In this document: piece by piece, positions 56,991 through 64,000 of the stretch
Layout of the letters: each line of letters starts with the position of its first letter
Position numbering within the stretch: position 1 is the stretch's first letter
Assembly (NCBI RefSeq): GCF_029784165.1
Contig: NC_073696.1
Location: forward strand, 85,369,215 to 85,433,214
Origin: Wyeomyia smithii
Lineage: Eukaryota; Arthropoda; Insecta; Diptera; Culicidae
Direction of reading: 5' to 3'
DNA length: 64,000 bases
Notes under the pieces: generated by a model
Databases searched by the model: none
What the model was told of the DNA's origin: nothing
Seen by the model: only the letters and a program-made list of their open reading frames with translations
Program-made: the position numbers and the translations under genes

Positions 56991-57408
56991 TCCATCACAT
57001 TTAGCCTACGTAATTATTCTGCAAAAAAGATTTGCATGTGAAATAACGACCACGACTCAAGTTATACTGACTCTTAGTTTTATTACATTATTTTTTTCAT
57101 GTCGCATTGATTTACGAATATAAAATTAATTTTTCAATTTACAGGTTTCAAAAATTTTCGTCAATGAACATGGAAAAAAATCTAGACAGCTTTTCACTCA
57201 GTAGTGAAAAGAACAACATTAGACGAAGCAAATATTCACCTAATTTTTCGTTTACTGAATAAGACAGAAAATACTTTTGCAAGCAAATATTACCAGTCAT
57301 TTTAAGCAAATATTTGCTTCGTGTAATGCCCACTTTAGAGCTGCCATACACTTTCACGACGTCAGTTTCGTGTTTTGATAGGGTATTTAGTTTTATTGCA
57401 CTATTGTA

Positions 57409-58439
57409 TACTGCCGGTAACCGCAAGTCAGTCCCATCTGTAATTTTGTCAATTTGAGTTAGCATCGTATTTTGGCCTAGCTTTGAGTATATTTTCAGAT
57501 GTACCGATAAAAAATAGTGGTTTGTTCAACAGAAGTGGAAATCAATACCAAGTCGAATAGTCACATTAGGCAAAGTAACCGCAAGTCAGTCCCAAAAGAA
57601 AAATAACCGAAAGTCAGTCCCGATTTACAAAAAAAAACATGCATAATACAACAGTGAATGGGAAAAAATGAATGGGAAGTAAAAAAGAGTTCGATACGAC
57701 CGTTTAGATGAAAATAAGTTATCTAGTAATAATTATCAATTATTGGGAATATTTTTTAGTTTGAATTGGTGATGAATTTATGTGGAGCAATTTTCTGCTA
57801 ATACGAATTCAAGTCAATTTTTTTCTTGGTTCGCTTCTTCGTGGATCTATCCGCAAAATCTTGAGTATTGAAAAAACTTCCATTAGAATCCAGGGAATCG
57901 TTCCAAGAAATCTCCAGAGGTGATGCTCGAACTTCAAATAGATTTGGATCATCTTGACATTTGTTGTCGGATGAACCAACTGCAGTCCCGGCTTCAGTTT
58001 CTTTATCCAAGTCCAAGTTTCATCGGTTCCGTACATCATGAGATTTTCCAACGTCGACATTTCTTAAAAGGTTCTCTTGGACATACACTTCCTAACAGCG
58101 AAGGATTGACAGTTTTCCACGGCAACGAATAACAACACGTCAACACGCACTATAGTTTCAACATGGCAATGTGACTGACTTGCGGTTACTTTTCTCTTCG
58201 GTGCAGAATGTAACGGCAAGTCAGTCACACTCAAGATTTTTATCATAAAATCAATTATATCAATGGTTTTTACAACGTAATTAGTGCGGGCTAGTATGCA
58301 AACTATATTTTAGCATGAATATTGTCAAAATAATTCATCTTAAATAAGTGATGACTGAGCGTGAATAAAATATCTTTCGAAGCTGTTTTCTCGTTTTAAC
58401 ATTTTTACAGATGGGACTGGCTTGCGGTTACCGGCAGTA
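57409..58439. mobile_element. TA-flanked element with six copies of a 17-bp motif
   Basis: The ends TACTGCCGGTAACCGCAAGT and the right counterpart are inverted over about 32 bp (to CCCATCTGTAA), flanked by TA (57407-57408, 58440-58441). The motif AACCGCAAGTCAGTCCC or a close variant occurs at 57419, 57577, 57605 and 58211 (forward) and at 58172-58188 and 58413-58430 (reverse), so it is concentrated in both subterminal regions. Such arrays often bind the element's transposase. A decayed ORF lies inside. I do not recognise the family. Confidence 0.75.
57798..58060 (-). pseudogene. Decayed ORF inside the 57409-58439 element
   Basis: Two overlapping minus-strand frames look like one protein with a frameshift. 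One starts MSTLENLMMYGTDETWTW (ATG at 58060); the other, from about 58010, reads KETEAGTAVGSSDNKCQDDP and EISWNDSLDSNGSFFNTQDF, and ends in a Lys/Arg-rich RSTKKRTKKKIDL tail resembling a nuclear localisation signal. About 85 residues in total. The family is unknown. Being inside the repeat, it may be the remnant of an element-encoded DNA-binding protein. Confidence 0.35.
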
Positions 58440-58469
58440 TAGGAAACTATAAAAAATCTTGCGAATTTT

Positions 58470-58585
58470 TCTAGGAACTCGGGAATTCCGGGATCCCGGG
58501 AATTAATATTTCTGTTCCCGGGATTCGGGAATCCCGAGAAGAGGTATTTCCCGGGAACTTGTTTCCGGGATTGCGAACCCCAATT
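58470..58585. repeat. CCCGGGAAT-type simple repeat
   Basis: Multiple overlapping copies of TTCCCGGGA and GGGAATCCCG in both orientations, giving a locally GC-rich, self-complementary block. Confidence 0.8.
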
Positions 58586-58600
58586 GTGCCAAAAAATTAT

Positions 58601-58857
58601 CTGTGCAAAATTTCAGCTCAATCGGATATGATTTAGGGGTGCTTCAAAGCGATTTTCGGCCAAAATTTTTTTTCGAGGTAACACCACATCTCAAAGTTTT
58701 ATACATTTTTAAGTCATTTGGCAACGAAAAAAATGTCTCGATTTTCCCAATTTCCTGTACTCCCCCCTTGGTAGATTTTCGGGAGTCGAAAAATCAAAAC
58801 TTTGAGCGCTTTGAAGCACCCCTGAATCATATCCGATTGAGCTGAAATTTTGCACAG
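58601..58857. repeat. 51-bp inverted repeat around a 155-bp spacer
   Basis: 58601-58651 and 58807-58857 are reverse complements with one or two mismatches (CTGTGCAAAATTTCAGCTCA at the outer ends). A relative of the phrase is at 6815-6845. It looks like a foldback miniature element. Confidence 0.75.
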
Positions 58858-60350
58858 ATCATTTTTTGGGGTTTTCGAAATTTGACATGACCCTTTTCGC
58901 TGCCATCCTAGTGCCCAGCCTCAAAATAGGGTGACAAGAAAAGAGCGACATTCGACTTTCTTTTAATTTCATACATTTTCAGCAGCAATAAAAAAAGCAG
59001 ATCTAAATTAGAGTGTGGGAAAGCCGGATTATTTTTCCCATTTTTCTCTGCTCGAAATCCCGTAGTGCGTTGCCTGCAGCTTTTTGTAATGTACTCCTCG
59101 TACACTATCTCGGAGAACATATGTGTTCCGAAGTCAGCCACAAGCAGGACGTTTTCATCCAATTAGCTGTTTGGTGTAATCGGTTGTTTCGCTGAAGCAA
59201 AATCATGCTGATTTCTGAACAAGTACTTCAACATCACTCACTACAATTTGCAAGTTGCAGTGCATTTGTTGAGTTACTTTCTCAATTATTTTTCAAACAT
59301 GAATCGATCACATTTCTTATTGGAGCGATGTTGCGACATGCTGCGTCATTGCCGTGTCACATTGGATGCACTGCATAAACTCATAATTTTCACTACTTTC
59401 TCGACGTCTTCATGAAACCTGTCATGATAACGCAAATATATGATTCTGAAATCCCTTTACGAGCACTGGGATGGCAATTTAGCAGATTGAACAATGTCGT
59501 TTGTTTGGTTGCGAAAAATTAGCCGAACTGTTTCTCGTGGCGTTTATAAACGGTTTGATAACGTTAAGCGCCGGACCAAAGTTTTAAAACTTCAGTCTTG
59601 CTATGTGGACGAATGGAGTGAAAGCTCAAAAGCATCCTGCGTATGCTTTGACACATTCCACGATATGGTAACGAAGGAACACATAATAAAATAAGTCATG
59701 AGAAACCAATACTAGGAATTTGAGCCGGCGCTCTCATTCCGCATTCGTGTCCATGGGGCGTGACACATTTGTTGGCGTATCGTTTAAATAAAACAACTCG
59801 TTATTTTAAAAGTTTAATATCTTCGCAACAGAGCATATTGCGTTTAGTGAATGGGTCTACCCCATGTACAATCGCCCGTTAATCCATTGACACTGTGAGC
59901 TTTCAAAAAAAAGTAAGGAGAAGGGTATTTCGAGAAGAATGCAATTTAAGTTTCAAGACGCAAAAACACGAATGTTGGTAAGACTGTGAGCAAATTCTAA
60001 TAATAGGCGGACAATCATGACCATTCGATTGAAAATTGAAAAACGTCAAAAATTCCTACGTCTATATCTAATCTAAATAGAGCACTGTGTTAATAGTATG
60101 AAGAAAAAAACAGTCAAGCAAAACACTCGTAGGACTATCTTCGTGTGTTTCGCAACCATCCTTACAAAGCAACAAATTCTTCTGCTCACCTCTTGGATTT
60201 GAGAAACTGTTATGTCATACTATACTTACCATAAACATATTACTAAACATGATTTTTCAAGTACATTTCTCTATGATTGTTGAAATTTTGCGCGTATTTT
60301 GTTTTGTAAAATAAGAAAAAAAATCAACTGAATGGATTTGCTTAGTTTAA
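58858..60350. other. No gene seen
   Basis: Only short frames, for example 59494-59694 (+), with no motif. Confidence 0.4.
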
Positions 60351-60490
60351 CCCTCTAGTGCCCAATACCGCCATTTGGCGGGCTTCAGTCAAACCTCTAA
60401 AAAGCTTCAATAAATACTTAAAAAGTGTTTATAATGATCCATAGTGATTTTAGTGAAACCCGTCCAGAAATTAACTTGGGCACTAGAGGG
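60351..60490. mobile_element. piggyBac-like miniature element
   Basis: 140 bp with perfect 15-bp terminal inverted repeats CCCTCTAGTGCCCAA, flanked by TTAA on both sides (60347-60350, 60491-60494). The CCC start and TTAA duplication are the piggyBac signature. Perfect ends suggest a fairly recent insertion. Confidence 0.88.
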
Positions 60491-60494
60491 TTAA

Positions 60495-63400
60495 AGTTTA
60501 AGTGTGAGCGGGGTGCGCCTCTTGATATGTACGAGCTACACAAATAAATAAAAGAATAATTTACTCAGGAGTAATTTCAGTACTACAATAATTTTATACG
60601 CTAGATTATTGGCCCTTTCGCTATATGTACATTAAAAAATTTGAATTAAAATGTAGCCAATTCAGTTGTGAAAAAATCTGCAACATGAAAACGAAAAATG
60701 GTAATTTGGAAAGTCAGAATATACCCATGAAAAGTTTCTTTGGAATCGGAACACGAATGACCAGCTCATGTAAATAGCATACAAACCAATTTACACTCCA
60801 CTTGCGTGCAGTGTGCAAATAATTGTCCTTCTTTCAGATACTCACACGCACTGTTGAAGCCGACGAAGCACAAACAGAAATACGCCGCCTGCGGACGGTT
60901 TTCTTCCGCTGCTGTGGTTTTCACAACGCGACAGCAATGATTGAGCAATTCATATCATCGACCAACAAAAACATGAGCTGGGTAATCCTTTGCCGGCCAG
61001 TGACACACCCGAGTGATGCGATGGGGTGCTGAGTTATCACGCACAATCTCCCACTTTTTCCAAACAACGTATAAAAAAATCCAGCAATCTGGGGGGATGT
61101 AAACACTTTACACAGGTAACACTTTCAGCTGAACTCGACAACACGCATTTATGCGTGACATTCGTAGAGATATACGCCTATCCCCGACTGTTTAATCAAA
61201 CATTACACAACAAACATGCAGCAGCAAGCATGTTGGGGCCGGAAGGTTCGCAGTGAAAAGAAAATGTTTGTTTTTCGCTTGTCAGTTTGTTCTCCTGTGA
61301 TGTCACTGAATGATACTCTGTTTAACCGGATGGTTCCGAGGCCGTCCTCTAGCGTTGATTGCGGAAACAGATGTTCACTTCAGCGGAGTGTTCATAAAGT
61401 TTAGCAACTAATATGAGACGTTGATCTGGGAATACGAAAAACAATGTGTTGAATGAAACTAAGTTATAATCAGTATACTGGTTTTGAATTGCTACCACAG
61501 ATTGCAGAAGCAGTGTTGCGAAATTTCGACACTGCAAAATGAAAATGATACAATAGCAATTTCCCTCTCACTCTCATCACACTGACATTGAGTTCTCGTG
61601 TCAATTTTCAAAGAAAACCATGTCAGCGTAATAAATGATATATCTTAATTAATATCGAAATTATTTGATGTGAGCCAATCTATTGCATGGAGTCGATGAA
61701 GTAGGTAGGGCATCTACATCCTCAACCGCATAAATATCGCTAAAGTAACATAGCATGTGCGTGTGCATTAACACTGTCAACTGCAGAGTTGCCAATGTTC
61801 CAGTTTAAACTGGATTTTTCCAGTTTTTTTTCAAGTGATCCAGTCAAACAGTTGAATCCCAAAATCTTCCAGTTTTTTCATATATTGATCAGTTTCATCC
61901 AGATTTTTTATTCACTTAAGCTCCAGTTGATTTTAGAAAAAAATCTAAAAACGTAATTCACTGTGCAGTGCTGTCTAACTGCTGTCAAACACCAACACAT
62001 TGGCTTAGTTCGTAAACAATTATCTGGCATTTCTTTCTTACTCGCATCGTATATCGCAATATCGTTCCTTTATTTCTGAGTAAGTTGGCGCTGACCCAAT
62101 GGAATAAAGAAATTCGCTATTACATAAACGTTGGAAGGTAATTGCAAAAATTTGTATCTTCAATATCAATACAAAAGCGTAATAAAGTATGATATTTATA
62201 TTTTTTCAATGCAAAGAATCTCAAAATAACATTCCAGTACAAATGATGTCTAGACTAGCTGTAATGCCAAACAAGCAGCAAGGCGCAAAATCACAAAACA
62301 CGATAGGAATTTGGATGAAACGAAAGTGCCTGTATTAGACTATCAACGATTGGAGAAAGAATCTCCTAACGAATTAGTGCAAGGTGTTGTGGCGCTTTCG
62401 TTTCATTAGCGCCATTGTATGGTAGAAATCAGCTGCTACTAGGAGAATGGTTTAGTTTATCGTTGGTTCGCCATTTCAAACGAATATATTTTCCGCTGTT
62501 TTGCCGCAAAAGGTGTTTTTTCACCACACCACTTGGTACGGTGCCAAATGTCGCTAAAAGCTGGAGGGAAAATGATATCACGCATAAACAAGCACCCATC
62601 GCGACTTGCAAGGATGAAGGTTTCAACACAAAAACGATACCTCACACAGTGCGGTATGTCGCGGTATTGTACGGTATTGAAAACTAAAAAATCATCCATA
62701 AAGTTGTGGTTGTTGGAAATTTGATTTCAAAAAGAGTGAATCAAGATGAAGGACGAAAATATATCGTACGTTAACTTTATGTTAAAATACACTTCACAAA
62801 TGTGTCAAAAATGAAAATACAAGATATTGTTTCCTGAAAAAAACACTTTATGTTCGCTCTGCTTAGACAGCATGTACGACTATACATAAAAGTTCAGGGG
62901 TTAAGGTCCGGGAAGCTGGGAGTCCCCAAAGTCTTATCGAGTAATTCAGTCAAATTCTCCCGACATTACGCTTGAAATGTATTCGCCGTGTGGGCCGATG
63001 CACAGTCCTATTGAAGGACGTAATGATCCTTCCGGTAAAGGTTCCGAAGTGCCGGAGCCACAACCTTATTGAACATCCTATAGACGTTTTTTAATAGGAA
63101 CTCTTCAAACTGTCCCTTAGTCGGATTTAAAAATTACGTTTTTCCATGTAATTCATTAGCACCTTTCAGTAAAATACCTATCATGGCTCTTTATGGATTT
63201 AGATTCGAGTAAAAATAGTGCTTCAACCATACCACTACGCAAGATTTTAATACAAAACCTTTTTTTTTCTGAAAAGCTTGTTTTTTGCTTATATTTTTGA
63301 TTCATTATCATTATAAATAAACTAAGTATCATGAGATTATTTTATCTTTTCATTCTAGATTTATTTCCTGTATGCGTATGTCAATCATTTCTTTGTGTCA

Positions 63401-64000
63401 AAAATAGTGTTGAGAGATTAACAACCAGTACCAGAGTAGGATCATCATGGTTTCCACATAGATATTTCAAATATAGTGCTATTTGCTAATATCTTTTTCA
63501 TAATTTTTTTTTTAAATATTTATGAAACATGTTAATTTCTCGAATACTTTCGGTATTCTATCTGTCGGATAGTGATCTTTATGGTACTTTGTCGAGACGA
63601 AATTTCATTAACGTCTGATTTGCTGTATTACAACATATCAAAATAGAACACCAGCAGTGCTGCCATTTTTTTGTTACGTGCATGTTACCAGATTGGAGAT
63701 TATGTTTACTAAGGGAAGTGATTGTTCACATGTTATAAACACATCACTATGTTGCCAAACGATATGATCTTGATTTGAGAAATCCAAAAAGTATAAACTG
63801 AGAGCAATTTGACCAAGAATTCGATAAACCCTAGATTTATTCTACAATAATAATTGATAACAATGTACACTAATATGACCGGGAATGCATGATTTGATGA
63901 TAGACATTTTGTCCTTTGCAACTGTTTCGAATTCGTTGGATTGCAGGATCCTAAAAGAATAAATCATCTCTACTACTAGTACTCATTTCAGAAGTAATAA
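60495..64000. other. No gene seen; minor repeats
   Basis: At 61800-61930 a cluster of CCAGT/ACTGG motifs (CCAGTTTAAACTGGATTTTT and relatives). Several frames of 60-90 codons (60823-61256, 62415-62724) overlap on both strands and lack motifs. I could not support any gene to the end of the window. Confidence 0.4.

Noticed and set aside
1..64000. Endogenous viral sequences
   Set aside because: I looked for viral polymerase, glycoprotein or nucleoprotein-like frames, which are common in mosquito genomes, and saw none; the reverse-transcriptase signals are all LINE-type.

Overview
The window is AT-rich, intron- and repeat-dominated eukaryotic DNA of the kind found in a large culicine mosquito genome (Aedes-like). 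This rests on the Jockey-clade LINE, tRNA-derived SINEs, a dense load of TA-, TTA- and TTAA-flanked inverted-repeat elements, a Helitron with an internal minisatellite, and scattered mariner, Tc1 and LINE relics. There are no bacterial operons, CRISPR arrays or rRNA. The species cannot be fixed from sequence alone. Almost everything that can be named is transposable-element DNA. The one convincing cellular gene is a small single-exon secreted peptide at 7640-7867 (-).

0-11 kb: an exon-like repeated protein module with an internal stop (48-302, -), a SINE (6110-6298, -), two inverted dispersed repeats, the secreted-peptide gene with its polyadenylation signal, a LINE RNase H fragment (about 9305-9450) and a foldback repeat (10.6-11.4 kb). 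11-15 kb: a LINE reverse-transcriptase relic split by a 1,015-bp TA-flanked element, then a 5'-truncated LINE with 14-bp target duplications (14324-14904). 17.9-26.4 kb: a 268-bp C-rich inverted-repeat element, a Helitron (18498-22625) carrying a 126-bp-period satellite and a GC-rich insert, a TTA-flanked element nested in a second copy of the 12-kb element, and a TTAA-flanked element with a small ORF.

31.3-35.8 kb: an apparently intact Jockey-clade LINE on the minus strand, with ORF1 (gag-like), ORF2 (endonuclease plus reverse transcriptase), a poly(A) tail and a 14-bp target-site duplication. The truncated copy at 14 kb is a close sibling, which suggests a recently active family. 36.8-38.1 and 55.3-57.0 kb: two copies of a composite repeat with a CCAAT/TATA-like promoter and one or more histone-type 3' stem-loops on the minus strand. 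38.9-40.4 kb: another LINE relic split by a TA-flanked element.

46-54 kb: a mariner relic, then a probable hAT-like element of about 6.9 kb (47099-53958) flanked by 8-bp duplications. Nested in it are a nearly perfect palindrome built from two head-to-head copies of the 3' half of a Tc1-type transposase gene, and a 3.1-kb element with arms of about 0.8 kb surrounding a decayed arthropod transposon-associated ORF, itself split by a TTA-flanked element. 57.4-58.4 kb: a TA-flanked element with six copies of a 17-bp motif. 60.35 kb: a 140-bp piggyBac-like miniature element. In three places a miniature element sits inside a recognisable TE reading frame, and removing it with one copy of its target duplication leaves a continuous frame. 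That gives exact boundaries and a relative age order. Long stretches between these features hold no gene I can support.
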